DNA of 64,000 bases, from positions 18,191 through 82,190 of the forward strand of contig NZ_JABUZA010000016.1 of NCBI RefSeq assembly GCF_014897985.1, in the 5' to 3' direction. This DNA is from Halomonas colorata (GTDB taxonomy: Bacteria; Pseudomonadota; Gammaproteobacteria; Pseudomonadales; Halomonadaceae). The position numbers were made by a program, and so were the translations under genes. Shown one piece after another: positions 34,705 through 43,904 of this stretch. The notes under the pieces were generated by a model, which saw only the letters and a program-made list of their open reading frames with translations, searched no databases and was not told where the DNA came from. The number at the start of each line of letters is the position of its first letter. Position 1 is the first letter of the stretch.

Positions 34705-36110
34705 ACCGCTTCTCAAGTACGCCTCGCCGACGCTTGCTGGACGCGCTCTGGCCATGGTTATGTGCCGCTAGCGTCGCTTTATCACTTTTAATGCTAGCGG
34801 CCTTGTTAGCGCTCTTGGTGGTACGCGGATTAGGTCATTTTTGGCCCGCCACGCTTGAAGAAATTACCCTGCGCTCAGGTGCAATCGTCGCCGGGCAGCC
34901 GACCCGCGAGGCCCCGCTACCGCAAGCAGAGGGCTTTGAACGGCTTTACTTTACGGCGAACCGGGACATCGACGGCGTTAGCTGGCGCTGGGTAAATCTG
35001 GACGACATCGTCTCACGCAGCACGCCAAGCGACCTGATTCGCCTGGAACGTAACCCGTGGGGTGATTTTATCGGCCGCTTAGCCGGCGTGGAAACGGGCG
35101 GGCAGTTGCTCCGTGAAGACCAGGCATGGCGTTATCTAACTCAGGCGCTCGCCCTGCCCCAGGCGGAACGCCCTGATGCCGAGCTTCTGCTAGTAACCAC
35201 CGATGGCCAGACACTGCGTCAATCACTGAGCGGTGTCAGCCAGGCGCTGGCGCCTAACGCCATGTCCTGGTGGCAGAAAATGCACACCTGGAGCCGAAAC
35301 GTCTGGCAGTTCTTGAGCCAGGGTCCACGTGCCGCCAATACGGGCGGCGGTGTCTGGCCGGCTATTTTTGGCACCGTACTGATGGTCATCTTAATGTCGG
35401 TGATCGTGACGCCTTTTGGGGTGCTAGCGGCCATCTATCTCAATGAAATCGCCCACCAGAACCGCCTTACCCGCTTGGTACGTATTGGAGTACGTAATCT
35501 GGCCGGCGTACCATCGATTGTGTATGGCGTGTTTGGCCTGGGCGTTTTCGTATACGGCATTGGCGGCACGCTTGATAGCTGGTTTTTCAGCGATACGTTG
35601 CCCTCACCGACCTTCGGCACCGGCGGCCTTTTGTGGGCATCTTTAACCCTGGCATTGTTAACGCTACCGGTCGTGATTGTGGCGACCGAAGAGGGGCTGG
35701 CACGTATTCCTGATGCTCAGCGTGAAGGGGCGGTGGCACTAGGCGCCACGCGCCTGGAAATGCTGGTGCGCATTGTCCTGCCCATGGCCATACCCGCCAT
35801 GCTGACCGGGGTTATCCTCGCGGTTGCCCGTGCGGCCGGCGAAGTGGCGCCACTGATGCTGGTGGGCGTCGCCAAGCTGGCCCCGCAAATGCCCGTGGAC
35901 GGTGAATTCCCTTATTTACATCTAGAGCGCAAGTTCATGCATCTTGGCTATCATCTATTTGACACCGCCTTTCATGGCGAGGATGTACAGGCTGCTATGC
36001 CACTGGTGTACGCCACGGCACTTCTTTTAGTGCTCATTGTGCTGGTGCTTAATCTTACTGCCATATTTCTGCGTCATTATTTTAGGCGCCAACGAGGAAG
36101 CGAATGCTAG
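34701..36110 (+). CDS. pstA: Phosphate ABC transporter permease PstA
   Basis: A 469-residue permease, longer than E. coli PstA because of a periplasmic insertion of about 150 residues after the first helix ([23 protein letters not shown] to PRAANTGGG). The C-terminal half is the permease core: [21 protein letters not shown], then the EAA-like [44 protein letters not shown]. The long insert is common in Pseudomonas and Halomonas relatives. It overlaps pstC and pstB genes by 4 and 7 bases. Confidence 0.92.
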   Translation: MNRFSSTPRRRLLDALWPWLCAASVALSLLMLAALLALLVVRGLGHFWPATLEEITLRSGAIVAGQPTREAPLPQAEGFERLYFTANRDIDGVSWRWVNLDDIVSRSTPSDLIRLERNPWGDFIGRLAGVETGGQLLREDQAWRYLTQALALPQAERPDAELLLVTTDGQTLRQSLSGVSQALAPNAMSWWQKMHTWSRNVWQFLSQGPRAANTGGGVWPAIFGTVLMVILMSVIVTPFGVLAAIYLNEIAHQNRLTRLVRIGVRNLAGVPSIVYGVFGLGVFVYGIGGTLDSWFFSDTLPSPTFGTGGLLWASLTLALLTLPVVIVATEEGLARIPDAQREGAVALGATRLEMLVRIVLPMAIPAMLTGVILAVARAAGEVAPLMLVGVAKLAPQMPVDGEFPYLHLERKFMHLGYHLFDTAFHGEDVQAAMPLVYATALLLVLIVLVLNLTAIFLRHYFRRQRGSEC

Positions 36111-36919
36111 CGTCATTAGATTCAGCCACAGCCTCTCAGGCGCCGGTGACGCACTTTTCGTCCGAGCACAGCGCCCTGAGCATCAACCAGTTTAACCTTG
36201 CTTATGCGGGGAAATCGGCCCTGCGTGACTTAACGCTTAGCATACCGCGCCACCGGGTAACGGCATTTATTGGCCCGTCAGGCTGTGGCAAGTCCACCCT
36301 GCTGCGCGCCATTAACCGGCTGCACGATCTTAATGAGAGCGTGGCGCACAGTGGGAATATTCAGCTTGAAGGGCAGGATATCTACGCCCCGCAGATGAAC
36401 GTGACCGAGCTGCGCCGCCGAGTGGGGATGGTGTTTCAAAGCCCTAACCCGTTTCCCATGTCGATTTATGAAAACGTGGCCTTTGGCTTGCGTTTACAAC
36501 ACCGCCTACCCAAACGGCAGCGTGATGACATCATCGAGTGGGCGCTTACCTCAGCGGCGCTGTGGGACGAAGTAAAGGATCGCCTTCACCGCTCAGCCTG
36601 GCAGCTTTCAGGCGGCCAGCAGCAGCGTTTGGTGATTGCCCGGACGCTAGCCGTCCAGCCCGATGTACTGCTACTCGATGAGCCAGCATCAGCGCTTGAT
36701 CCGATTTCAACGTTAAAGATCGAGGAATTGATCCGTAATCTTAAATCGCAGCTTACGCTTGTTCTTGTAACTCACAATATGCAGCAGGCCGCCCGGGTAT
36801 CCGATTACACCGCTTTTTTACACACTGGAGAACTTGTTGAGTATGGCCCTACCGATCAAGTCTTCACTAACCCGCGCTTACAACGCACCGAAAACTACAT
36901 CACCGGCCGCATGACTTGA
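36104..36919 (+). CDS. pstB: Phosphate ABC transporter ATPase PstB
   Basis: A 271-residue ATPase with Walker [10 protein letters not shown], the PstB-type Q loop [16 protein letters not shown], signature [16 protein letters not shown], Walker [13 protein letters not shown] and switch His in [18 protein letters not shown]. It powers phosphate import and, with PhoU and PhoR, signals phosphate status. It overlaps pstA by 7 bases. An ~25-residue extension precedes the ATPase core. Confidence 0.95.
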   Translation: MLASLDSATASQAPVTHFSSEHSALSINQFNLAYAGKSALRDLTLSIPRHRVTAFIGPSGCGKSTLLRAINRLHDLNESVAHSGNIQLEGQDIYAPQMNVTELRRRVGMVFQSPNPFPMSIYENVAFGLRLQHRLPKRQRDDIIEWALTSAALWDEVKDRLHRSAWQLSGGQQQRLVIARTLAVQPDVLLLDEPASALDPISTLKIEELIRNLKSQLTLVLVTHNMQQAARVSDYTAFLHTGELVEYGPTDQVFTNPRLQRTENYITGRMT

Positions 36920-36963
36920 AAACAATAGTCCGGGCCTAACCGACCTTATCTCAGGAGTGCTCA

Positions 36964-37689
36964 ATGGATATTACGAGCGATACCCACAGCCAGCATATCT
37001 CACGCCAGTTCAACCAAGAGCTGGAAGAGTTGAAAACCCACCTGATGACCATGGGCGGGCTGGTGGAAAAGCAGGTGCAGGACGCCGTCCACGCGTTGCT
37101 TGAAGGTGACACCCGCTTAGCTGAAAAAGTGCGTGACAATGATCGCCAGGTTAATGATCTGCAGCTGCAAATCGATGAAGAGTGCACCCGCGTATTGGCG
37201 CGCCGTCAGCCAGCAGCGTCGGATTTACGCTTGGTGCTCGCCGTGATCCGCGCGACCTCGGACCTTGAGCGTATCGGCGATGAGGCGAGTAAAATTGCCC
37301 GCAATGCGCTACTGCTCAGCGAAAACAGCAGCCCGGTTCGCGGGTTGATCGAGGTTCGTCATATCAGCGAGCACGTACGCAAAATGCTGCGCGATGCACT
37401 GACAGCCTTTGCCCGCTTCGATACCGAGCTGGCCATGCAGGTTGTGCGTGAAGACGAGTCGGTCGATGATGAGTACGGCAGTGCCATGCGCTCGCTAATG
37501 ACCTTCATGATGGAAGATTCACGCTCGATTAGCTCAATACTTAGCATCATGTGGGTACTGCGCGCACTGGAACGCGTTGGTGACCATGCCGACAATCTGG
37601 CGGAGTACGTGGTATACCTCGTCAAGGGGCTCGATATTCGCCATAGCGATCTGGACACCGTCGATCAGAAGGTAGCGAAAAAGCCTTGA
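36964..37689 (+). CDS. phoU: Phosphate signalling protein PhoU
   Basis: A 241-residue PhoU: two repeats of a three-helix bundle, with HLMTMGGLVEKQVQDAVHALLEGD near the start, RRQPAASDLRLVLAVIRATSDLERIGDEASKIARNA, and the second copy LMTFMMEDSRSISSILSIMWVLRALERVGDHADNLAEYVVYL. The E/D-x-x-R-I/V-G-D-x-A/H-x-N/K motifs bind metal clusters. It shuts down PhoR when phosphate is ample. CAGGAG precedes its start, 44 bases after pstB. Confidence 0.95.
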   Translation: MDITSDTHSQHISRQFNQELEELKTHLMTMGGLVEKQVQDAVHALLEGDTRLAEKVRDNDRQVNDLQLQIDEECTRVLARRQPAASDLRLVLAVIRATSDLERIGDEASKIARNALLLSENSSPVRGLIEVRHISEHVRKMLRDALTAFARFDTELAMQVVREDESVDDEYGSAMRSLMTFMMEDSRSISSILSIMWVLRALERVGDHADNLAEYVVYLVKGLDIRHSDLDTVDQKVAKKP

Positions 37690-37766
37690 CCCACGAGGCA
37701 TTTCCTCTTGCAATACGTCTGGGCTGACACCAGCCTGGACGTCTGCGTTTATGAGGAATGAGTGAC

Positions 37767-38507
37767 ATGTTGGATGCGATAACAGCGCTTAAGCAGGGCA
37801 CGCGCCTGGTCTATCAAAAGGGTCTGCGGCGATATATTTTCCTGCCTATCCTCGTCAATATCCTTGTTTATGGCGCCATGTTAGGCGTTGTGGTCAATCG
37901 CTTTTCCGGCTGGCTGGATCACTGGATGAGCCTGGTACCTACCTGGCTTGACTGGCTCTCCTGGCTGATCTGGCCGCTTTTCATGATTAGCTTACTCGCC
38001 GTGGTGTTTTTTACCTTTACCTTGATCACTCACCTTATCGCGGCGCCTTTTTACGGCTTTCTGGCGTCGAAAGTGGAAATTCAGGCAACCGGACGAATTC
38101 CGCTGGATGACCGGGGACTGACCAAAACGGCGATTGATGCCGTAGGCCGGGAATTGGTTAAGCTAGGCTATATCGCCCCCCGCGCCATTGCGCTGTTTAT
38201 TATCAGTTGGATACCGGGACTGAATCTTTTTGCGCCTCTGCTATGGGGGCTATTTTCAGCATGGATCATGGCCATTACTTACTTAGACTATCCCATGGAT
38301 AATAATAAGGTCGCATTTAAAGATATGCGCCAACGGCTTACCAAGCGCTGGTGGCAAAGCCTTAGCTATGGCGGCTTGGTAACCCTGATCACCTGGATAC
38401 CACTGGCCAACCTCTTTCTGATACCCGGCGCGGTGGCAGGCGCCGTCTTGATGTGGGACCAACATTACCGCACGGCTCGCGAACTCACGCACCAAGGCTC
38501 TGCATAG
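37767..38507 (+). CDS. cysZ: Sulfate transporter CysZ
   Basis: A 246-residue membrane protein of the EI24/CysZ family. It starts MLDAITALKQGTRLVYQKGLRRYIFLPI, and it has AAPFYGFLASKVE in the middle and PLANLFLIPGAVAGAVLMW late, all conserved. CysZ admits sulfate for cysteine synthesis. I choose the ATG at 37767 because GAGGA lies nine bases ahead, whereas the ATG at 37758 touches that site. It is followed by a strong terminator. The gene is near phoU but separate in role. Confidence 0.88.
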   Translation: MLDAITALKQGTRLVYQKGLRRYIFLPILVNILVYGAMLGVVVNRFSGWLDHWMSLVPTWLDWLSWLIWPLFMISLLAVVFFTFTLITHLIAAPFYGFLASKVEIQATGRIPLDDRGLTKTAIDAVGRELVKLGYIAPRAIALFIISWIPGLNLFAPLLWGLFSAWIMAITYLDYPMDNNKVAFKDMRQRLTKRWWQSLSYGGLVTLITWIPLANLFLIPGAVAGAVLMWDQHYRTARELTHQGSA

Positions 38508-38530
38508 CCGAGTGGTTAGTTCTGAAACGC

Positions 38531-38557
38531 AAAAACCCCGCATGAGCGGGGTTTTTT
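38531..38557. terminator. Bidirectional intrinsic terminator after cysZ
   Basis: AAAAACCCCGC-ATGA-GCGGGGTTTTTT: a six-pair GC stem with A run before and T run after, so it can stop transcription both from cysZ and from the minus-strand small-protein gene. Confidence 0.85.
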
Positions 38558-38630
38558 ATGCTTGCTAATTTTTCTTACTACCTTTGTTTCTTACCACCCT
38601 AGGTTTTTATTAACTTAGAGTAGAAAAGGC

Positions 38631-38948
38631 TTACCAATCAGTGCTGTCGCCTTCATCGCGCGTTAAATCAGACGCTTTGTAAGAGCTTGTGTTTTGACGG
38701 TCACTCTCTTGCTGGCTAGTCGGCGAGTAGTTAGTGTTCATACGATCGCTGTCACCGTGGTTCAGCTCGTTCGCAGCGTAAGTGGCTGACTCAGACGTAC
38801 GGGTGGACTGTGACTGATGAGTAATCTCACCGACAGAGCGATCTTTGTTTAACTCGATAGAGCTATGCGCAAATGCCAGCGGGCTTGCGATAAGGCCCAA
38901 AGAAACACTGAAGATACCTACTTTTTTTACCATTGCTTTAAATAACAT
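38631..38948 (-). CDS. Small secreted hydrophilic protein, paralogue A
   Basis: A 105-residue protein with a Sec signal peptide (VGIFSVSLGLIASPLAFA), then a Ser/Thr/Asn/Asp-rich tail with no predicted helix or fold, ending DLTRDEGDSTDW. The signal matches that of paralogue B at 39560 almost residue for residue. CAGGAG precedes the ATG. There is no Cys, no lipobox and no domain I know; it is likely a disordered periplasmic protein. Function unknown. Confidence 0.75.
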   Translation of the reverse strand: MLFKAMVKKVGIFSVSLGLIASPLAFAHSSIELNKDRSVGEITHQSQSTRTSESATYAANELNHGDSDRMNTNYSPTSQQESDRQNTSSYKASDLTRDEGDSTDW

Positions 38949-39559
38949 GACTTACTCCTGATAACATGAATGCCGCTTATAAGGTTGATAGCTATAGCTA
39001 ATGCCCAGCTAATCGTCTAGCGGCTATCGCTCTCATCTATCTTTTGCATTAGAAATGCCAACAATGCCATATATAAATATTAGCTTTAAATATCAGGCAC
39101 ATGCTGAATAAACGCTGCACGCAAAACACCGCCGCACAAATAGATAGCACGCTAACGTGTTGCGTAATAATGGCACATGCGTCTTTGTTATTCAACCAAA
39201 GTGGCACACTGTGTAGTCGCAGGGCGTATTGTGTTTTAAAAAACTAGGTGGTGAGCCTATTAAAATCAGGCTGGCAGTCACCTAAAGCATCAAAGCAGAG
39301 CAACAAATTTCATTTTCAAAAAAAATATTTTTTCCCACAAAAGATTAGACCCCGCCGTGGCAGGGTCTTGATCTCGTAGCTATGGACAATATCTAACGTT
39401 AGCTTCCTTTCCTTTTGCGGGACTCCAACCTTGGAATTTACCCTGACTAACGTTCTGATTGTCGCTTGATTCGTTCCTTGAATCAGTGAGCATCCATGCA
39501 GTGGGAAATCCTTATCCCATGCTAGCTCTTCCTGAGCATCTATAAAAACATGATGACTT
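38949..39559. other. Intergenic region between the two paralogous secreted-protein genes
   Basis: 611 bases with the promoter of paralogue A on its left side. It is AT-rich around 39300-39340. A weak hairpin (GACCC...GGGTC) lies near 39346-39366. I see no gene and no RNA I can name. The length is unusual for this otherwise compact genome, and a small RNA could fit. Confidence 0.45.
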
Positions 39560-39934
39560 TTATTGCTCAGTCGTTACTGAACTATTCTCTTTGGGTAAAT
39601 CGTCAGATTCAAAAGAGGTATCGCCACCTGAGGTTTCGCCAGTTGGGCCAGAGCCCATTGCGTCATTCTCGGTATGAGTGCCAGAGTGCGTGGAACCCAT
39701 TGCGCCATCGTTATGCGCTGCGTTATCGCCTTCTTCGTGAATCAGATCGTCTTGATCGTAGTCAGAAGAGCCTGCTTGTGTAGAATCGTGTGATTGAGAT
39801 TCAACCGGCTGCTCATCTGGAGAAATATTACCGCTTGGGTTAGCTGGTTCTTGAGCAAACGCAAATGGGCTTGCCATCAGACCAAATGTTACACCTAAAA
39901 TACCAGCTTTCTTGAGTAGTTCCTTGGACATCAT
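39560..39934 (-). CDS. Small secreted acidic protein, paralogue B
   Basis: A 124-residue protein from the ATG at 39932-39934 (AGGAG upstream; a longer open frame before it has no site). The signal peptide LLKKAGILGVTFGLMASPFAFA is near-identical to paralogue A. The mature part is acidic, rich in Asp/Glu/Ser/Gly/Thr/His, with DDLIHEEGDNAAHNDGAMGS and SFESDDLPKEN; D-D-L and E-G-D blocks echo the end of paralogue A. It is likely disordered. Function unknown. The composition is like halophile periplasmic proteins. Confidence 0.75.
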   Translation of the reverse strand: MMSKELLKKAGILGVTFGLMASPFAFAQEPANPSGNISPDEQPVESQSHDSTQAGSSDYDQDDLIHEEGDNAAHNDGAMGSTHSGTHTENDAMGSGPTGETSGGDTSFESDDLPKENSSVTTEQ

Positions 39935-40241
39935 ATTCCGTCTCCTAGATCGCTGTTTAATACCGCATAATTTTAAGGAAGCGCCATCCTGGCTTACCAT
40001 TTCCTGCGGTAGTCTTCCTTGCTTAAAGTATTGCAGGACCAATGCCAAAAATGACAAAAAAATAAATATTTAATATAAAACAACATCTTACAAAAACACC
40101 CACATGCCAAATAGCTTTTCTATTGCCGTTTAAATGGAGCACATACTGGTTAAAAATGGCACATGGGTAACCTTTGACCATAATTGACTGACATCGTGAC
40201 ACACTTGTACAAGGATTATTAAAAGGCAAAAGAAGAGGGCT
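39935..40241. other. Intergenic region between paralogue B and phoR
   Basis: 307 bases holding the paralogue B promoter and the space after the phoR stop. It is AT-rich at 40020-40110. I see no gene and no clear terminator. Confidence 0.45.
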
Positions 40242-41534
40242 TTAAAGGACAGCCAATCGAACGGCAGGAAAAACACAGCGGAATAGAGCGCCTTCACCAG
40301 GGTGTGACTCAACCTGAAGCTGCGCATCATGACGTAACAATACGTGTTTAACGATGGCAAGCCCTAACCCCGTACCGCCCGTGGTGGTGCTGCGGCCTTT
40401 ATCAACGCGGTAAAAACGCTCGGTTAGCCGGGGAATATGCACAGGATCGATCCCCTGGCCATTATCTTCGATTTCGATACAGGCATCACCGTTCGCCAGT
40501 GCCATCCAGCGCAGAGTAATCTGGCTGCCTGGCGGCGTATAGCGCACGGCATTAAAAGTCAGGTTGGAAATGGCGCTGCGAATTTCCTGCTCACTTCCCA
40601 CCAACCCCGCATCGTTTTCAATCTCGACACGCATGCTATGCTGGTGGTGCGATAGAGCGAGTGCATCCTGACAAACACTATTCAGAAGGCGCTCAATAGA
40701 TAACGGCTGATGATCTTCGCCACCCTGATCAATCTCCAAGCGCGACAGCAGCAGCAGATCATTCACCAGATTTTGCATACGCTGGGTCTGCTCCTGCATC
40801 TTCTCAATACCCCGGCCTAAGCGGGGCGGAAGCTGGTCGGCCAGATCGCCATAGGTTTCCAGATAGCCCAGAAGAACGGTCAACGGAGTACGCAGTTCGT
40901 GGGAAACATTGGCGACGAAATCGCGGCGCATTTGCTCAAGGCGATGTAAACGGGTGATATCCCGCGCCATCACCAAGCGCTCATCGTCACCGTAGAGGGT
41001 AATCTGGTATTGCAGGACGCTACGCTCATCAATCGGCGAGGTCAGAGTTAACGGCTCGCTATAATTGCGTGCATTGAAGTAGCTGATAAAGTCTGGGTCG
41101 CGCAGTAGATTGGTGATGTGCTGACCACGATCATGCGCTGTCTGCAGGCCCAGCATCTTCGTTGCGGCGCTGTTCCACCACTCAAGATCACCGTGCCGGT
41201 CAAGCATGACTACGCTGTCGCGCATAGCCTCAGAGGATTCTTGAATGCGTGCCAGCGTCGCCCGTAATCGTCCCTGGGTGATACGCTGGCTTTTTTGATA
41301 GCGATAAAGACGATCAAGCAGATCCCCCCACATGCCACTGGCCGCGGGCGGTTCATTATGCGGATTGAGGGTGAGCCACTGAAAAAGCACGCGTAGCTGA
41401 CGTAGATGGTAGAACAAGCAGACGGCCAATCCGGCCGATAACCCCAGCCCTGCCGAACCCAATAGCCATCCCAGGCAAACCCCAATGGTCGCTAACCAGG
41501 CAATGCGCCACAGCTCACGGCTCCACAGGCGCAC
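40242..41534 (-). CDS. phoR: Phosphate regulon sensor kinase PhoR
   Basis: A 430-residue sensor kinase. Two membrane helices near the N-terminus, then a PAS domain (DSVVMLDRHGDLEWWNSAATKMLGL), H box RRDFVANVSHELRTPLTVLLGYLE with the phospho-accepting His, N box ISNLTFNAVRYTPPGSQI and G boxes IEDNGQGI and TTGGTGLGLAIVKHV. It phosphorylates PhoB in low phosphate. It follows phoB by 2 bases. Confidence 0.95.
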   Translation of the reverse strand: MRLWSRELWRIAWLATIGVCLGWLLGSAGLGLSAGLAVCLFYHLRQLRVLFQWLTLNPHNEPPAASGMWGDLLDRLYRYQKSQRITQGRLRATLARIQESSEAMRDSVVMLDRHGDLEWWNSAATKMLGLQTAHDRGQHITNLLRDPDFISYFNARNYSEPLTLTSPIDERSVLQYQITLYGDDERLVMARDITRLHRLEQMRRDFVANVSHELRTPLTVLLGYLETYGDLADQLPPRLGRGIEKMQEQTQRMQNLVNDLLLLSRLEIDQGGEDHQPLSIERLLNSVCQDALALSHHQHSMRVEIENDAGLVGSEQEIRSAISNLTFNAVRYTPPGSQITLRWMALANGDACIEIEDNGQGIDPVHIPRLTERFYRVDKGRSTTTGGTGLGLAIVKHVLLRHDAQLQVESHPGEGALFRCVFPAVRLAVL

Positions 41535-41536
41535 GA

Positions 41537-42226
41537 TTACACCCGGGCAGAGAAGCGATAACCGGTACCCCGTACCGTCTGGATCAGGTTCTGATGCACT
41601 TCGCCCAATGCTTTACGCAAGCGCCGTATATGGACATCCACGGTGCGCTCCTCAACGTAGACATTGCCGCCCCACACCTGATCGAGCAGTTGGCTGCGTG
41701 TGTAAGCCCGCTCCTGGTGGGTCATAAAGAACTGCAGCAGGCGGTATTCGGTAGGCCCCATTTCAAGCGCCTTACCGTGAGCGCTTACGCGGTGGCTAAC
41801 CGGATCCAGCAGCAGGCCATTGATTTCGATCGGGTCTTCCACGCCGCGTGGCGTGGCGCGACGCAGTACGGCTTTCAGGCGTGCGACCAGCTCGCGCGGT
41901 GAAAAAGGTTTGGTAATGTAATCATCCGCCCCCGACTCAAGCCCCTGAATCTTATTATCCTCTTCGCCTTTGGCGGTGAGCATAATAATGGGCAGTTCAG
42001 CCGTCGCTTCTTCACGCTTTAGGCGTCTTGCCAGCTCAATACCGCTGGTGCCCGGCATCATCCAATCAAGCAGTAGCAAGTCGGGCTGGTGGTCTACCAC
42101 CAGCGCGTGGGCATCCTGGGCGTTATCCGCTTCAAGCACGCGATAGTCCGCCATTTCCAGCGCTACGGCGATCATCTCGCGGATAGACGCTTCATCATCG
42201 ACAATCAAAACGGTCTTGGCGGTCAT
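41537..42226 (-). CDS. phoB: Phosphate regulon response regulator PhoB
   Basis: A 229-residue OmpR-type regulator. The receiver has DDE near residue 10, phospho-acceptor Asp in [10 protein letters not shown], and K in MLTAKGEED; the effector winged helix has [31 protein letters not shown] and [14 protein letters not shown]. It binds Pho boxes, and an array of such repeats lies just ahead of its own gene, so it autoregulates. phoR follows in the operon. Confidence 0.95.
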   Translation of the reverse strand: MTAKTVLIVDDEASIREMIAVALEMADYRVLEADNAQDAHALVVDHQPDLLLLDWMMPGTSGIELARRLKREEATAELPIIMLTAKGEEDNKIQGLESGADDYITKPFSPRELVARLKAVLRRATPRGVEDPIEINGLLLDPVSHRVSAHGKALEMGPTEYRLLQFFMTHQERAYTRSQLLDQVWGGNVYVEERTVDVHIRRLRKALGEVHQNLIQTVRGTGYRFSARV

Positions 42227-42261
42227 CCCAGGGCCTCACGGTGTTCAAAGAAGGAAATTCA

Positions 42262-42312
42262 ATGACATCTCAGTGACAATAACACCATGACTTGATGACA
42301 CTTATATGACAA
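42262..42312 (-). promoter_or_regulatory. phoB: Extended Pho-box array ahead of phoB
   Basis: On the minus strand two boxes occur: TTGTCAT-ATAA-GTGTCAT (42295-42312) and TTGTCAC-TGAG-ATGTCAT (42262-42279). Counting heptamers at 11-base spacing, the starts at 42262, 42273, 42295 and 42306 are clear and one at 42284 is degenerate, so a five-repeat array covers the promoter, 36 bases from the phoB start. Confidence 0.8.
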
Positions 42313-42334
42313 GCATTAATCGCGCTGAGCAGGC

Positions 42335-43225
42335 TTAGCCCACAACCGGCCATTCGCTAAGCGCAATGCCTGCAAAAATGAGCAGCCCCGCCCAGTGGTT
42401 ATTCAAAAATGCCTGAAAGCACGGGTCACGCTCACGATGGCGAATCAGGCGCTGCTGATGGATAAACGTCGCCCCCATGCCGGCAAGCCCCAGCCAGAAA
42501 AAGCCGCCTAACCCGACGCGCACGCCGACCCAGGCCAAAAGCGCGAGCGTGGCGATCTGCAACAAGCCAATGATCAGACGATCTGCGTCACCAAAAAGCA
42601 CTGCCGTTGATTTAATGCCGATTTTCAAATCATCATCACGATCAACCATGGCGTACTGAGTATCGTAGGCCACCGTCCACAGCACGTTGGCAAAAAACAG
42701 TAGCCAGGCATCTAGCGGTACATGCCCTAATACGGCGCCAAACGCCATGGGGATCGCCCAGGAAAAAGCCGCCCCGAGCACCACCTGAGGAAAGTGGGTG
42801 TAGCGCTTCATAAACGGATAAATAAACGCCAGTACGACCCCGCCCAGCGATAAGAGCACCGTAAACCAGTTGGTGAGCAGCACTAAAATAAACGCGACCG
42901 CCACTAGGCCGATAAACAGCAGCTGGGCTTCGGTTTCACTGATACGTCCGGTTGCCAGCGGGCGATTTTTGGTGCGCTTTACGTGGCCATCAAAATGCCG
43001 GTCGGCATAATCGTTCACCACACACCCCGCAGCGCGCATTACATATACACCCGCCACAAAAATAAGCAGTACGTTACGGCCCGGCACACCTTCCGCCGCC
43101 ACCCAGAGCGCCCACAGGGTCGGCCACATCAATAGCCAAGTACCAATGGGGCGGTCCAGCCGCATCAAGTGTAAAAAATCTGCCAATCGCGCCCACCCGG
43201 TTGGCCGCAACAAAGAACGATCCAT
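42335..43225 (-). CDS. ubiA: 4-hydroxybenzoate octaprenyltransferase UbiA
   Basis: A 296-residue membrane prenyltransferase of ubiquinone synthesis. Motif 1 is [19 protein letters not shown] (N-D-x-x-D-x-x-x-D) and motif 2 is [21 protein letters not shown], both binding Mg and the polyprenyl diphosphate. I choose the ATG at 43223-43225, preceded by GAGG; the upstream frame lacks a site. It lies 35 bases after ubiC, which makes its substrate, 4-hydroxybenzoate. Confidence 0.94.
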   Translation of the reverse strand: MDRSLLRPTGWARLADFLHLMRLDRPIGTWLLMWPTLWALWVAAEGVPGRNVLLIFVAGVYVMRAAGCVVNDYADRHFDGHVKRTKNRPLATGRISETEAQLLFIGLVAVAFILVLLTNWFTVLLSLGGVVLAFIYPFMKRYTHFPQVVLGAAFSWAIPMAFGAVLGHVPLDAWLLFFANVLWTVAYDTQYAMVDRDDDLKIGIKSTAVLFGDADRLIIGLLQIATLALLAWVGVRVGLGGFFWLGLAGMGATFIHQQRLIRHRERDPCFQAFLNNHWAGLLIFAGIALSEWPVVG

Positions 43226-43260
43226 GCTTACCTCACGAAAAGAAGAGATGCCGAGCAAGC

Positions 43261-43818
43261 CTACCGCGAAGGCAGGCGAAGATCATTAGCCATAGAGGAT
43301 AAAAAGTACTCCTGCACGAGCAGTGAAAGCCCGGCGTGCTGAAATACGGAGCGCCGCCCCCAAAGGCTCTCGGCATCCGTTGGGTAAGCAAAGCGTGGAA
43401 CACAGACGGTGGCCTCAAGCGGGCCGCGGATCAAATCAGGCTGACGAAATAGCCAGCTGCCCAGCGAGCGCTCGCCCAGTTTCTCCAGATGCTGCCCCTT
43501 TAACTGCGTCAGAGGCGCCACCGAGCGAGCCACTACCCAGGGCGTATCGCCCACGCAAAGTGCCACCTCACGTAGCCAGGCATAATGACGTAACGCGAGC
43601 CCCAAGGCCTGGGCTTCGTCTGGCTGGGGCATGCCGACGCCTTGGCGTAAAAGGCGCACACGAAATGGCCTTTCACTCCCTGCTGCCGTCAGGCGGGCGG
43701 TTAACGAATCAGTAGAAGCCACCCACTGCCACCACGAAGCACTCATGGTAGGGCGCAGCGCGGCCACGGGCTGCCAAACAGGGAAAGCGTGTGCTTGCCG
43801 AAAAGAGGAAGTCGCCAC
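43261..43818 (-). CDS. ubiC: Chorismate pyruvate-lyase UbiC
   Basis: A 185-residue lyase that makes 4-hydroxybenzoate from chorismate. Marks are [19 protein letters not shown] near the start, [33 protein letters not shown] and [12 protein letters not shown] choose the GTG at 43816-43818 (reading [12 protein letters not shown]): AGGAG lies six bases ahead, whereas ATG codons further upstream lack a site and overlap the divergent reductase gene. The first gene of ubiC-ubiA. Confidence 0.88.
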   Translation of the reverse strand: MATSSFRQAHAFPVWQPVAALRPTMSASWWQWVASTDSLTARLTAAGSERPFRVRLLRQGVGMPQPDEAQALGLALRHYAWLREVALCVGDTPWVVARSVAPLTQLKGQHLEKLGERSLGSWLFRQPDLIRGPLEATVCVPRFAYPTDAESLWGRRSVFQHAGLSLLVQEYFLSSMANDLRLPSR

Positions 43819-43904
43819 CGAGTACTCCTGGTCAAAAAAACAGAGCGGGTAGTGTAACATGGTGGTCTTATTGGCTTTTGTTGCACTGACTATTTGGGGA
43901 TGGC

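Noticed and set aside
39346..39366. Weak hairpin in the gap between the secreted-protein genes
   Set aside because: The stem is short with a mismatch and no U tract; not enough to call a terminator or small RNA.
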